A DNA stretch of 64,000 nucleotides from Salinilacihabitans rarus (GCF_024296665.1 NZ_CP100762.1:124001-188000); one strand, 5' to 3'; shown: positions 1-8,495, counted from the stretch's first letter. A program made the numbers and translations. The notes: generated by a model from the letters alone, not told the origin.

Positions 1-2
1 TC

Positions 3-818
3 TACGACCACGACGAGGACGAGGGGGGCGTCGAGTTCGACACCATCCGCGTCGAGTATCCCGGCGACATGGTCGGACACGTCGTCATCGACCGGCCCCA
101 CCGGATGAACACCATCAGCTCGGAGCTGCTCGGCGAGCTCTCGACCGCGATCGACCTGCTCGAAGACGACGACGAGGTGCGCGCGATCCTCATCACCGGC
201 GAGGGCGAGAAAGCGTTCTCCGCGGGCGCGGACGTCCAGAGCATGGCCGCCGGCGGCGCCGACTCGCTGGGCGCGGTCGAACTCTCGAAGAAGGGTCAGG
301 GGACGTTCGGCAAGCTCGAATCCTGTGACATGCCCGTCGTGGCCGGCATCGACGGCTACTGTCTCGGCGGCGGGATGGAACTCGCGACCTGCGCAGACAT
401 CCGCATCGCCTCCGAGCGCTCCGAACTCGGCCAGCCCGAACTCGACCTCGGGCTGATCCCCGGCTGGGGCGGCACCCAGCGGCTCAAGCACATCGTCGGC
501 GAGGGCCGCGCCAAGGAGATCATCCTCACCGCCGACCGCTACGACGCCGAGACGATGGAGTCGTACGGCTTCGTCAACGAGGTCGTCGGCAACGACGAAC
601 TCGAGGAGCGCGCGTTCGAACTCGCGACACAGCTCGCCGGCGGCCCGCCGATCGCCCAGAAGTTCACCAAGCGCGCGATGCTCGCCGGCCGCGACGACAC
701 CGAGGCCGGCCTCGAGTACGAGGCCTCGTCGTTCGGCCACCTGATGGCCACCGACGACCTGATGACGGGCATCACCGCGTTCATGAGCGGCGACGACCCC
801 GAGTTCGAAGGGAAGTAG
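3..818 (+). CDS. enoyl-CoA hydratase/isomerase family protein (crotonase), 5' end outside window
   Basis: Crotonase-fold enzyme that would hydrate or isomerise enoyl-CoA thioesters in the cytoplasm. Seen: the oxyanion-hole segments KAFSAGADVQSM and GYCLGGGMELA, then the QPELDLGLIPGWGGTQRL segment carrying the usual catalytic Glu region. The frame is open to the window edge and the residues before the first ATG (position 69), including FDTIRVEYPGDM, look like genuine coding sequence, so the real start lies upstream. The C-terminus is complete. Substrate cannot be told from sequence. An acyl-CoA dehydrogenase lies 0.8 kb away on the other strand, which fits fatty-acid or amino-acid catabolism. 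Confidence 0.9.
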   Translation, partial: YDHDEDEGGVEFDTIRVEYPGDMVGHVVIDRPHRMNTISSELLGELSTAIDLLEDDDEVRAILITGEGEKAFSAGADVQSMAAGGADSLGAVELSKKGQGTFGKLESCDMPVVAGIDGYCLGGGMELATCADIRIASERSELGQPELDLGLIPGWGGTQRLKHIVGEGRAKEIILTADRYDAETMESYGFVNEVVGNDELEERAFELATQLAGGPPIAQKFTKRAMLAGRDDTEAGLEYEASSFGHLMATDDLMTGITAFMSGDDPEFEGK

Positions 819-832
819 AGCCGCCCGACGCT

Positions 833-840
833 CGTTTTTT
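833..840 (+). terminator. T-run after the crotonase gene
   Basis: A run of six T follows the crotonase stop codon within 25 bases. Archaeal terminators are often simple T-tracts. The run abuts the stop codon of the convergent NUDIX gene. Confidence 0.35.
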
Positions 841-1244
841 CAGCGCCGCCGGAGCAGCGCCCGCAGTCGCTCGTTCATCGGCAGTTCCGCGGCCGCGGCC
901 GGTTCGACCCACGCGTAGTCGTCGATCGGTTCCTCGGGGTGGGGGTTCGACTCGACGTCGACCGTCCCGCCGAGCAGGTCGCAGTCGAAGACGACGGAGA
1001 CGGTCCCCTCCTCGCCGCCGGCCCACGTGACCGGGTACGCTTCGAGCGGGTCGCCGACGGCGACTTCGAGGCTCGTCTCCTCGCGCACCTCGCGGGCGAC
1101 CGCGTCGCGGGGCCGCTCGCCGACCTCGGCGCGGCCGCCGGGGGCGCCCCAGATCGGCCCCGATGGCATGTCGTGTCGCAGGAGGAGGTACGCGCCGTCG
1201 TCTTCGATCAGCCCGCGAACGGAGGCGTGTGCGAACTCGGACAT
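840..1244 (-). CDS. NUDIX hydrolase
   Basis: Cytoplasmic 134-residue hydrolase for nucleoside-diphosphate-linked substrates. The NUDIX box is visible: Gly at residue 37, Glu at 43 and REVREE at 51-56, with Thr replacing the Gly that often follows the last Glu. I chose the ATG at 1244 (MSEFAH) because the longer upstream reading is rich in Arg and Ser and has no haloarchaeal character. The gene is convergent with the crotonase gene. Substrate unknown; it could be a house-cleaning pyrophosphatase or an ADP-ribose type enzyme. Confidence 0.85.
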   Translation of the reverse strand: MSEFAHASVRGLIEDDGAYLLLRHDMPSGPIWGAPGGRAEVGERPRDAVAREVREETSLEVAVGDPLEAYPVTWAGGEEGTVSVVFDCDLLGGTVDVESNPHPEEPIDDYAWVEPAAAAELPMNERLRALLRRR

Positions 1245-1335
1245 GGGGGAACCGTCGACGCACGGACGAAAGCGGTTACGGTTTACGGGTTCGCGACCGT
1301 CCGACCGGAACGACTTTGGGTCGGGGGCTCGCGAC

Positions 1336-1640
1336 GTGGCGTCCACGAACGACAGCGATTCCGGGGCGGAGGCGGGGATCGATCTCGACCTCGACCTCGG
1401 GGTCACCGTCGGTCCGGGGATGTCGTTCGACGAGGCCGTCGGGTGGGCCGCGGACGAGGCGTTCGCGTTCGTCGAACTCCTGCTCGACGGCCCCTACGCA
1501 CGCGAGCGGATCGCCGACCGGCGCGATTCGATGCGGGCGACCCTCGCCGACGCCGGGGTCGGGATCGTCGTTCACCTGCCGTTCGCCGCCGACCCCGGAT
1601 CGCCGTTCGTGCCCGTCAGGGAGGGCGTCGTCGGCGCCGC
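1336..1640 (+). pseudogene. truncated sugar phosphate isomerase/epimerase-like (TIM barrel) fragment
   Basis: From a GTG at 1336 the frame encodes about 100 residues with good acidic haloarchaeal codon use, including LGVTVGPGMSFDEAVGWA, AFAFVELLLDGPYARERI and VGIVVHLPF. This resembles the first strands of xylose-isomerase-like sugar phosphate isomerase/epimerase proteins, which are usually about 250 residues. After about 1640 the frame turns into low-quality sequence and runs into the oppositely oriented acyl-CoA dehydrogenase gene. The C-terminal 60 percent is absent. I read it as the remnant of a gene cut by a deletion or rearrangement. Confidence 0.55.
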
Positions 1641-1663
1641 GCCGGGACCGCCGGACGGGAGCC

Positions 1664-2863
1664 TCAGCGCGCCTGCCGGTAGATCAGGTTGCGCTGGACC
1701 TCGTTGACCCCCTCGTAGATGACCGGAACGCGGGCGTCCCGGTAGACGCGGGCGATCCGGCGGTCGTCGAGGACCGACCGGCCGCCGTGGAGGCTCATCG
1801 CCCGCTCGGCGACGTCGACGGCCGTCTCGGTCGCCTTCGTCTTCGCCAGCGCGGCCCAGTACCCCGCGTTCTCGCGGCGCTGGACCTTCTCGCAGGCCCG
1901 CCACGTGAGCGCCCGCGCGCTCTCGAACGCGGCGAGCATGTCGGCCAGGTCGTGCTGGACCGACTGGAACTCGTTTACCGTCCGGCCGAACTCCTCGCGG
2001 TCGTGGACGAACGCCCACGCCTCCTCGATGGCCGCCGCCGCGAGCCCGAGGCCGTGGCCGGCGACGACGACGCGGCCGTGATTGAAGAAGTCCGCGAGCA
2101 GCATGAAGCCGGCCCCCTCGCTCCCGATCAGGTTCTCCTCGGGGATCCGGCAGCCGTCGAAGGTGATGTGGGCCTGTTTCGAGGCGCGCATCGCCATCTT
2201 CTCCGGGATGTGCTCGGCCTCGTAGCCGTCGGCGTCGGTGGGGACGATGAACGTCGAGTGGTTGCCGTATCGATCGTCCTCGTCGTCGCCCGTGCGGGCG
2301 TAGACGGTCACCCAGTCGGCCTCGACGCCGTTGCCGATCCAGTACTTCTCGCCGTCGATGACCCACTCGTCGCCGTCTTTCTCCGCGGTCGCGCCGCTCC
2401 GTTCCGAGGCGTCTCGCGCCTCGCTCTTCTCGGCGCGGGTCTCCATCCCCGCGAGGTCGCTGCCCGTCTCGGGTTCCGAGACCGCGAGCCCCGAAATCGC
2501 CTCGCCCTCGGCGACCGGCCGGACGTACTCCTCGCACTGCTCGTCGGTGCCGTACTCGTAGGTGATCTCGCAGCCGAAACTCGCGAGTTGCAGGGTGAGG
2601 GCGATACCGGCGTCGGCGCGGTAGAACTCCTCGGCGAGCGCCAGCGTCTCGGCGAGGTCGAGACCGCGCCCGCCCCACTCCTCCGGGATATCCTGGGCGA
2701 CGAGGCCGGCCTCCTGGCCCGCTTCCAGCACCTCCCACGGGTACTCCCCCGACCGGAAGTGGTCGGCGGCGTTGGGTGCGACGTGCTCGCGGGCGAACTC
2801 GCGGGCCTCGGCTTTCACGCCGCGGGCGCGCTCCGGGACGATGTCGTCGTCCAGTAGATCCAT
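1664..2863 (-). CDS. acyl-CoA dehydrogenase
   Basis: FAD flavoenzyme of 399 residues that would oxidise acyl-CoA to enoyl-CoA and pass electrons to ETF. Seen: GLAVSEPETGSD in the flavin-binding region, YWIGNG for the substrate loop, and a C-terminal GVNEVQRNLIYRQAR tail that fits the family pattern. I chose the ATG at 2863 (MDLLDDDIVPERA) over an upstream TTG, since family N-termini begin near there. Family length is 380-400, so the gene is complete. The chain-length class is not clear from motifs alone. Confidence 0.93.
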   Translation of the reverse strand: MDLLDDDIVPERARGVKAEAREFAREHVAPNAADHFRSGEYPWEVLEAGQEAGLVAQDIPEEWGGRGLDLAETLALAEEFYRADAGIALTLQLASFGCEITYEYGTDEQCEEYVRPVAEGEAISGLAVSEPETGSDLAGMETRAEKSEARDASERSGATAEKDGDEWVIDGEKYWIGNGVEADWVTVYARTGDDEDDRYGNHSTFIVPTDADGYEAEHIPEKMAMRASKQAHITFDGCRIPEENLIGSEGAGFMLLADFFNHGRVVVAGHGLGLAAAAIEEAWAFVHDREEFGRTVNEFQSVQHDLADMLAAFESARALTWRACEKVQRRENAGYWAALAKTKATETAVDVAERAMSLHGGRSVLDDRRIARVYRDARVPVIYEGVNEVQRNLIYRQAR

Positions 2864-2909
2864 GTCCCGGTAGTCGGGAGCCGGCGGCAAATAACGACGG
2901 CCTGACGGC

Positions 2910-3380
2910 TCACCTGATCTCCCGCAGGCGCTCCTCGGCCGGCAGTTCGGCCCCGCGGTCGAACTGCCGGATGTCCCAGCCGACGTCGGTCAGCACGTGG
3001 ACGTACAGGACGGCCCCGGTCACGACCGCGAGCGGGACGCTCGCGAGCGCGAGCGCCGGGACCGCGACGCCGCCCACGAGGAGGTGGCTGAGCAGTCGCG
3101 GGAGCACCCCCACCTCACCGCGGTCGAAGATCCGCCCCTGATCGGCGACGGCCGCCGCGGGGTTGTGCAGACAGAAGCGAACCGCGTCCCACCGGCCGGT
3201 CTTGAGCCGCGCGATGACGAAGTGATCGAGGTCGATCAGCACGCCGACGGCGGTCGCGTACGCGACGACGACCGCCGCGGGCACCGCGACGTCGAGGAGG
3301 ACGACCGGCCCGACGGCGTAGACCGCGAGCGCGCCGACGACCAGCGAGACGGCGGCGTGGTGTTTCGAGTAGATCCGTGC
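2910..3380 (-). CDS. multi-pass membrane protein with LIDLDHF motif, no canonical start codon
   Basis: Hydrophobic protein with about three or four membrane segments and the acidic-His motif LIDLDHF, reminiscent of membrane-bound DUF457/YdjM-like putative metal-dependent hydrolases. The good reading frame begins right after an in-frame stop at 3381-3383 and encodes YSKHHAAVSLVVG and a hydrophobic helix, but no ATG, GTG or TTG occurs until the GTG at 3284. A GTG at 3384 opens the neighbouring frame, so a one-base slip could restore a start. Either the gene starts at 3284 and loses a helix, or it has a frameshift at its 5' end. No function is assigned. Confidence 0.55.
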   Translation of the reverse strand, partial: ARIYSKHHAAVSLVVGALAVYAVGPVVLLDVAVPAAVVVAYATAVGVLIDLDHFVIARLKTGRWDAVRFCLHNPAAAVADQGRIFDRGEVGVLPRLLSHLLVGGVAVPALALASVPLAVVTGAVLYVHVLTDVGWDIRQFDRGAELPAEERLREIR

Positions 3381-3448
3381 TCACCCGTCCCGGAGGTCGA
3401 CGCGGACCCACTAAACCGTCCCGGCGTCGTGCGGCGTTCGCGGCGCTG

Positions 3449-3823
3449 TCAGCCGGCGAAACCGGTGACGAGCCACTCGCCGTCCTCGTCGTCGTCGCCC
3501 AGCCCCGGCGCGCTGACGAGGACGAACGCGCTCTCCTCGTCCCCGTTGCGGATCTGGCGGGTCGACTCCGGCGGGATCCAGAGGGCGTCCCCGGCCTCCA
3601 TCTCGACGGGGTCGTCGTCGACGACGACGGTCGCCGATCCCTCGATGAGGACGTACACCTCCTCGTGATCGTTGTCCGCGTGGTCGTGCGGTCGGCTCTT
3701 CCAGCCCGGGTCACAGCGGGCGACGGTGACGCCGACCTGCTCGGTCTCGAGCGGTTCGCTGAGAAAGTGCATCGCGCTGGAGACCTGCTCTACGTCCTCG
3801 TAGTTGACCTTCCTGTACGCCAT
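3449..3823 (-). CDS. cupin domain protein
   Basis: Single-domain 124-residue cupin. The first cupin motif is visible as RPHDHADNDHEEVYVLIEG (His, His and Glu metal ligands), and the second as GDALWIPPESTRQIRN, where the usual His is Thr or absent. Such small cupins serve as sugar isomerases, dioxygenases or ligand sensors; nothing in the neighbourhood decides which. It lies between a membrane protein gene and nikR on the same strand with gaps of 50-165 bases. Confidence 0.8.
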   Translation of the reverse strand: MAYRKVNYEDVEQVSSAMHFLSEPLETEQVGVTVARCDPGWKSRPHDHADNDHEEVYVLIEGSATVVVDDDPVEMEAGDALWIPPESTRQIRNGDEESAFVLVSAPGLGDDDEDGEWLVTGFAG

Positions 3824-3877
3824 GACCGATCGTTCGACGCGGCCGTAGTAAAACTCCCCGCTCGGCGTACGACGCGG

Positions 3878-4306
3878 TCACTCGCCCCGCGAGAGCGGGT
3901 CGAAGTCGTCGACCGGGTTCACCGAGTAGTCGACCGACAGCACGTCCCTGGTCGCGCGAATCTTCCCGACGAACGTCGAGATGTCCGCCAGTTCCCCCTC
4001 GAGGACGAACAGTTCCATACAGTAGTGGTCGCCGACGTGGCTGTGGAAGTTCGAGGCGACGAGGTCCTCGTGTTCGTGGCGCAGGTGCATCATCCGCTCT
4101 TCGACGCTCGTGGTCTCGTAGTCGAACAGCACCGTGACGATCCCCATGAGTTCGCGCTCCTCGAGGCGGGTGTCCTCGAACTCCCCGAGGAGGTTGCGCG
4201 AGGCCTCGCGGACGACCTCGCTGCGCCCGGTGTAGCCGTTCTCGTCGGCGAACTGGTCGAGGCGCTCGAGGAGTTCGTCCGGCATCGAGACGCTGACGAC
4301 TGCCAT
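3878..4306 (-). CDS. nikR: NikR-like nickel-responsive ribbon-helix-helix regulator
   Basis: DNA-binding repressor of 142 residues. Residues 1-45 form a ribbon-helix-helix domain ([15 protein letters not shown]). The rest matches the ACT-like NikR sensor domain. The high-affinity nickel ligands are conserved by spacing: His88, His90 and Cys96 in [10 protein letters not shown], with His77 in HLRHEHED. By family it would repress nickel uptake genes when nickel is bound, but no nickel transporter is in this window. It has its own promoter with a TATA-like element 25 bases before the ATG. Confidence 0.85.
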   Translation of the reverse strand: MAVVSVSMPDELLERLDQFADENGYTGRSEVVREASRNLLGEFEDTRLEERELMGIVTVLFDYETTSVEERMMHLRHEHEDLVASNFHSHVGDHYCMELFVLEGELADISTFVGKIRATRDVLSVDYSVNPVDDFDPLSRGE

Positions 4307-4328
4307 GTATTAATCCGGCCCCGATCGA

Positions 4329-4336
4329 CTATTAAG
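4329..4336 (-). promoter_or_regulatory. TATA-like element of nikR
   Basis: The reverse-strand sequence CTTAATAG ends about 23 bases before the nikR ATG, implying a leaderless or near-leaderless transcript. Confidence 0.5.
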
Positions 4337-4434
4337 CCTTATCATTCGGGGGCCACGGCCGGACGTCGGCGGTCGCGATCGCGGGCGGCGAATCGCGGAC
4401 ACAACGTTATGGGGGTTCGGACGGACCTGCGGGT

Positions 4435-5229
4435 ATGTACCTGCCCCACGAGACGTGGCCGGACCTCGACGAGTACGTCGCAAACGAGTCGCTCGCGGTC
4501 GTCCCGCTGGGGTCGACCGAACAGCACGGCCCCCACCTGCCCGAGGGGACCGACTACCTGATCGCCCGGGCGCTCGCGCGGGCCGCGACCGACCGGACGG
4601 GCCACCTCTGTACGCCGCCGGTGACGGTCGGCGTCAGCCCCCATCACCGCCAGTTTCACGGGACGACGTGGGTCGACCCGCCGGTCTTTCGCGACTACGT
4701 CGAGAACCTCTCGCGGAACCTCACCTACCACGGGATCGACCGCATCGTCTACGTCAACGCCCACGGCGGCAACGTCGTCCACCTCAGGGAGGTGGGCCGG
4801 CGGCTTCGCGACGACGGGACCGCGTTCGCCGTCGAGTGGATGTGGGACGAGTCCATCCCCGACCTGATCGACGAGCACTTCGAGCGGCCCGGTCCCCACG
4901 GCGGCCCCAAGGAGACGGCGATGATCATGCACGTCGCCCGCGACCTCGTCCGCGAGGGCCGCCTCGACGCCGCGCGCGACGGCGGCCGGCCCGAGTTCGA
5001 GTACGGCGAGATGGACGTCCACGGCGCCCGCGTCGTCTACGACGCGATCGAGAACAGCGACAACGGCGTCTTCGGCGACCAGACCGACGCGACGCCCGCG
5101 GTCGGCGAGCGACTGTTCGAGGCCGCGACCGACCAGCTGGTCGCGCTGCTGGAGTGGCTCGACGACCAGCCGTTCGACGCGCTGCTCCCGGAGCCACACG
5201 TCGACCCCCAGCCCGGTAGCGGCCGGTAG
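4435..5229 (+). CDS. creatininase family amidohydrolase
   Basis: Metal-dependent amidohydrolase of 264 residues. Metal-binding residues of the creatininase fold are visible: Glu29 and His31 in GSTEQHGPH, Asp40, the NAHGGN segment and a downstream Glu in GPKETAM. The archaeal family includes ArfB, the formamide hydrolase of riboflavin and F420 biosynthesis, and MftE-like peptidases. I cannot choose between them without phylogeny. It stands alone; the nikR gene is divergent from it. Confidence 0.85.
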   Translation: MYLPHETWPDLDEYVANESLAVVPLGSTEQHGPHLPEGTDYLIARALARAATDRTGHLCTPPVTVGVSPHHRQFHGTTWVDPPVFRDYVENLSRNLTYHGIDRIVYVNAHGGNVVHLREVGRRLRDDGTAFAVEWMWDESIPDLIDEHFERPGPHGGPKETAMIMHVARDLVREGRLDAARDGGRPEFEYGEMDVHGARVVYDAIENSDNGVFGDQTDATPAVGERLFEAATDQLVALLEWLDDQPFDALLPEPHVDPQPGSGR

Positions 5230-5918
5230 CGCCGCGCTCCGTGCCGGGTGCGCTCCCGGCGGCTAAACGCCCTCGCCGGCAGTCGCAGGTCGGTCCGGAG
5301 GCCGGTTCGACCCCCGTCGCTCAATCACTGATTACTTCGGCCGGAGGGTTCGGCGGCGTATCCGCCGGTACCGGCCGCCTCGGGCGCTCTCGACTCGATA
5401 TAACGTCGGTTCGGATCCCCCGAACGAATCGCCGATCGAAATCCGGAGATCGCCTGATTCGGGCCCTAAGGAACCCGATATCGGCAACTTCCCCGCCCCT
5501 CCGACGCCGCGAGTCGATCGGACCGCGAACCTGGCCCGCCGCGCGCGACCGGCGCGTCGAACCCGCTCTCGGACGCGACCTGTCCCGATTCGGAGAGTGC
5601 CCGAAACTCGAAAGGTTCGGCGCCGCGGCGTCGCGCCGCGTCGACGCCGCCCGCTCGCCCGTCGACGACCGGGTCGAGCGGCGTCTCGCCAATTCCCGTT
5701 TATCCGCACCCGGCGGCGCTCTCGGTCGGTCGCTCGCGAGCGAGTCGCTCGACGCGGCACCTCGCGTCCGGCGTCGATCCGTCACGGTCCGTTCGTCCCG
5801 CAATTCGCCGTAACGGACAGTTCAGTCGACCGGTCAGCCGGGGCCAACAATAGAAAAGTTTCTGATATATTAATAGCCACTGAATTACAAAGGCCGGTCC
5901 GGCGCGACGGTCGGTCGC
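5230..5918. other. 689-base gene-free stretch
   Basis: No convincing gene on either strand: the open frames are rich in Arg and Ser and lack the acidic bias of real genes here. The 5' part is GC-rich and featureless. The last 70 bases are AT-rich and hold the promoter of the downstream channel-like gene. A non-coding RNA is possible but nothing seen supports one. Confidence 0.5.
5865..5876 (+). promoter_or_regulatory. AT-rich TATA-like element before the MscS-like gene
   Basis: GATATATTAATA lies about 43 bases before the ATG at 5919, implying a short 5' untranslated region. It is the most AT-rich point of an otherwise GC-rich intergenic stretch. Confidence 0.5.
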
Positions 5919-6677
5919 ATGGTACGATTGCAACTCGCTCAACAGGTACAGGTACCAGACTGGCTGCAGGACCCAATCGCGAATTTGATCACGTTCGCAC
6001 CGCGACTGATCGGCGCGCTGGTGATCCTCCTCGTCGGCTGGGTCGTCGGCCGAGTCGCCGGCGGCGTCGTCCGGCGGATCGCCGACGGCGTCGAACTCGA
6101 CCGACTGGTGCTCGAGACGCCGCTCGGGCGGATACTCGGCGGGACGGAACGCGCGGCGTCGAGCGCGTTCGGCAAACTGGCGAAGTGGTTCGTCTACGCC
6201 CTCGCCATCCTCGCGGCGGCGAACGCGCTCGCGATTCCGACGCTGTCGGAGTGGATCTCGACGGCGGTCTCGTACCTGCCGGCGTTCATCGCCGGCCTGC
6301 TCGTGATCGTCCTCGGGTTCATCGTCGCCGACTTCATCGGTGACATCATCGAGCGCACGCGAGCGGCGACCGAGACGGTGTACACGAGCTGGTTCGCCAA
6401 CGGCGCGCGGGTCTTCCTCTACTTCACCGCGCTCGTCATCGGCCTCGACACGATGGGGATCGACGTCGGCATCCTCTACGTCTTCGCGCGGGCTCTCTCG
6501 TGGGGCATCGCCGCCGCCATCGCCATCGGTGCCGGCCTCTCCATCGGCCTCGGCGCCCGCGACTACGTCTCGGAGAACATCGGCCGGTGGGCCGGCCGCG
6601 CGGGAACCGTCTCGCCGTCCGGCCAGACCGGCTCGGAGCCCGGCGGCGGGCCGAGCCCCGGCGACGACGACGACTGA
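5919..6677 (+). CDS. mechanosensitive-channel-like protein with conserved TM-helix repeats
   Basis: Integral membrane protein of 252 residues. It has four or five hydrophobic segments, several of the type LIGALVILLVGWVVGRVAGG and LPAFIAGLLVIVLGFIVADF, the conserved-TM-helix repeat found in the membrane part of small-conductance mechanosensitive channel relatives. The cytoplasmic MscS beta domain is missing; a Gly/Ser/Pro/Asp-rich tail ends the protein. It may gate ions under osmotic stress, or only share the membrane module. The gene downstream is convergent, beginning two bases after this stop. Confidence 0.75.
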   Translation: MVRLQLAQQVQVPDWLQDPIANLITFAPRLIGALVILLVGWVVGRVAGGVVRRIADGVELDRLVLETPLGRILGGTERAASSAFGKLAKWFVYALAILAAANALAIPTLSEWISTAVSYLPAFIAGLLVIVLGFIVADFIGDIIERTRAATETVYTSWFANGARVFLYFTALVIGLDTMGIDVGILYVFARALSWGIAAAIAIGAGLSIGLGARDYVSENIGRWAGRAGTVSPSGQTGSEPGGGPSPGDDDD

Positions 6678-6678
6678 C

Positions 6679-7098
6679 TCACTTCGGCTCCGAGACCGGC
6701 GCCGCCCGCGTCCGTTTTTCGTCCGTCGACGGGAACAGCGGCCGCACCGGGACGACCACGGTCGAGCGCACGAGGCCGTCGTCGCCGTGGCGCCACGCGT
6801 GGTGGCGCGCGACCTCGTGGCTCCCCGCGTACCACGCTTCGAGGCGGCCGAGGAAGGCGTCGAACGCCGCCGCGTCGAACGTCTCGGCGGGGACGTCGTC
6901 GGTGACGGCGATCATCGCGTCGGCCGTGGCCCGGACGTCGAGGCGCCCCTCGAAGACGCGTTCGAGGTCGTCGATCAGGTCGCGGGCCTCGCCGACGTCG
7001 ACCGCGGCCGCCGCCGTCACCGGGAGGTTGACGTACGCCCGGTAGCGGTCCGGGTCGCGCGCGACGCGGCGCTGCCAGAGGCGGCGGAGTAATCCCAC
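6679..7098 (-). CDS. hypothetical protein
   Basis: Soluble protein of 139 residues that I do not recognise. I chose the GTG at 7098 (VGLLRRLWQRRVARD) because residues encoded further upstream have no coding character. It is mixed charged, with a central Ala-rich helical region and a HEVARHHAWRHGDDG His cluster. It has no membrane segment or signal. Convergent with the channel-like gene. Confidence 0.6.
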   Translation of the reverse strand: MGLLRRLWQRRVARDPDRYRAYVNLPVTAAAAVDVGEARDLIDDLERVFEGRLDVRATADAMIAVTDDVPAETFDAAAFDAFLGRLEAWYAGSHEVARHHAWRHGDDGLVRSTVVVPVRPLFPSTDEKRTRAAPVSEPK

Positions 7099-7334
7099 GT
7101 TGTCACCCCCCTCCGCCGTCGATCCGGGAGGCGTCTGCGACTCGGAGCGGGCGGGCGGCGGGGGTCCGAACGGGACGCATCGGTTGGGTTCCAGTCGGTG
7201 CCGGACGGTAATACGTGCTTCGTACTCGTTCGCGCGGATCAAACGGCTGTTACTGGCGGGCCGACGGCCCGCGTCGGGCGGCGTGTGGCCGGTTATCGTA
7301 CGATAGCACCGTCCGGGGGTCTCCGGAGCCAGTA

Positions 7335-7342
7335 TGTATTTA
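7335..7342 (+). promoter_or_regulatory. TATA-like element
   Basis: TGTATTTA sits 30 bases before the GTG at 7373. It overlaps an upstream in-frame ATG at 7334, which argues that the ATG belongs to the promoter and is not the start codon. Confidence 0.45.
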
Positions 7343-7372
7343 CGTGCCAGCGCTCTGGACCCACCAACAGCG

Positions 7373-7819
7373 GTGCACGACGTGATTCCGACACTGGGCC
7401 GATCGGATCGACTGGCGCTCTCCGTATCGCTCGCTTCCTTCGCCGTCGCCGGCGTGGCGAACACGTCCGTCGAGCCGACGGGCCGGGGGCTGCTCGCCGT
7501 CGCGCTCGCCGTCGCCGGCGTCTACGCGCTCGCGCGGTGTGCCCGGGGCGTCGACCGTCGGACGCTCGCGACGCTCTCGCTGGGGCTCTGGCTGGCGTTT
7601 CTCGCCGTCGCCGCCGTCCACGCGGTCGGCCTCGGGGCCGCCGCCGCGGCCGTCCCGGCGCCGACGGCGGCGGCCGTCCTCGCGCTCCACGGGGCCACCT
7701 GGGCGACCCTGCTCGGCGCGGCCGTCTCGAGTTCGTTCCTCGCCTTCCGCGAGTACGGCGCCCGCTCGGGCGTCGACGACCCGGAAGACCGGATCCTCGA
7801 AGGCGGCTTCGACCTCTGA
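7373..7819 (+). CDS. small membrane protein, unknown function
   Basis: Protein of about 148 residues with four hydrophobic, Ala/Val-rich segments (for example LALSVSLASFAVAGVA and LLAVALAVAGVYALA) and a short acidic C-terminus, DDPEDRILEGGFDL. No catalytic motif is visible and I do not recognise the family. The start is uncertain: ATG 7334 lies in the TATA-like element, so GTG 7373 or GTG 7382 is preferred. Convergent with the O-methyltransferase gene. Confidence 0.6.
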   Translation: MHDVIPTLGRSDRLALSVSLASFAVAGVANTSVEPTGRGLLAVALAVAGVYALARCARGVDRRTLATLSLGLWLAFLAVAAVHAVGLGAAAAAVPAPTAAAVLALHGATWATLLGAAVSSSFLAFREYGARSGVDDPEDRILEGGFDL

Positions 7820-7826
7820 ACCGTTC

Positions 7827-8495
7827 TCACTCGACCCGGTAGCTCACCGCGATGCCCTCCCCGAGGGGCAACACGACCGTCTCGAACGCCGGGTCTGTCC
7901 GCACGGCGTCGAGGTAGTCGGCGATCCCGCGGGTGTGCTCGTTTACCGCGTCCGGGTCGCCGCCCTCGGCGATCGCCAGCAGTTTCTCGAACTCGATGAT
8001 CCCGGCTTTCATCGCGTTGTCGGCGACGAGCGCGCCGCCGACCGGCACCTTCGGCCGGACGGCCTCGAACGCCTCCCGGTAGCGGTGTTTCTGGTGGTCG
8101 ATCAGGACGACGTCGAACGGGCCGTCGTAACGCTCGACGGTTTCGAGGGCGTCGCCGAGTTCGTAGCGGGCGCGGTCGTCGTACCCGCCCTCGCGCAGGT
8201 ACTCGCGGGCCAGTTCGAGTTCGTCCGCGTCGACCTCCGTGAGGACGATCTCGCCGTCGTCGGGCAGAGCCTCGGCGAACCAGTACGCGGAGTAGCCGTA
8301 GCCGGAGCCGAACTCGAAGATCCGCTCGGCGTCGACCATCCGGGCGACGAGCCGACAGACGGAGCCGACCGCCGGCCCCACGTGCGGGAACCCCTCGGCG
8401 GCGGCGTACTCGTCCATCTCGACCAGCGTCTCGTCCGGCTCCGGCGCGGTCGCCGCCACGAATCTGGCGACCTCGTCGGTCAGTACGCTCGACAT
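7827..8495 (-). CDS. class I SAM-dependent O-methyltransferase
   Basis: Methyltransferase of 222 residues similar to the catechol/caffeoyl-CoA O-methyltransferase group. The SAM motif I is IFEFGSGYGYSAYWFAEAL, an acidic residue follows in VLTEVDADELELA, and DVVLIDHQKHRY contains the metal-binding Asp of the family. The ATG at 8495 gives MSSVLTDEVARFV. Substrate unknown. It lies 104 bases from the alcohol dehydrogenase gene on the same strand, so the two might be co-transcribed. Confidence 0.88.
   Translation of the reverse strand: MSSVLTDEVARFVAATAPEPDETLVEMDEYAAAEGFPHVGPAVGSVCRLVARMVDAERIFEFGSGYGYSAYWFAEALPDDGEIVLTEVDADELELAREYLREGGYDDRARYELGDALETVERYDGPFDVVLIDHQKHRYREAFEAVRPKVPVGGALVADNAMKAGIIEFEKLLAIAEGGDPDAVNEHTRGIADYLDAVRTDPAFETVVLPLGEGIAVSYRVE

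Noticed and set aside
1163-2857. 564-codon open frame on the plus strand
   Set aside because: It is antisense to the acyl-CoA dehydrogenase gene and has the Arg/Val/Gly pattern typical of shadows of GC-rich genes.
5280-5330. GGTTCGACC word resembling a tRNA T-loop
   Set aside because: The flanking five-base stems do not pair and no cloverleaf is possible.
5241-5813. 190-codon open frame on the plus strand
   Set aside because: Composition is Arg/Ser/Pro-rich without the acidic bias of real genes here; it looks like an open frame caused by high G+C.
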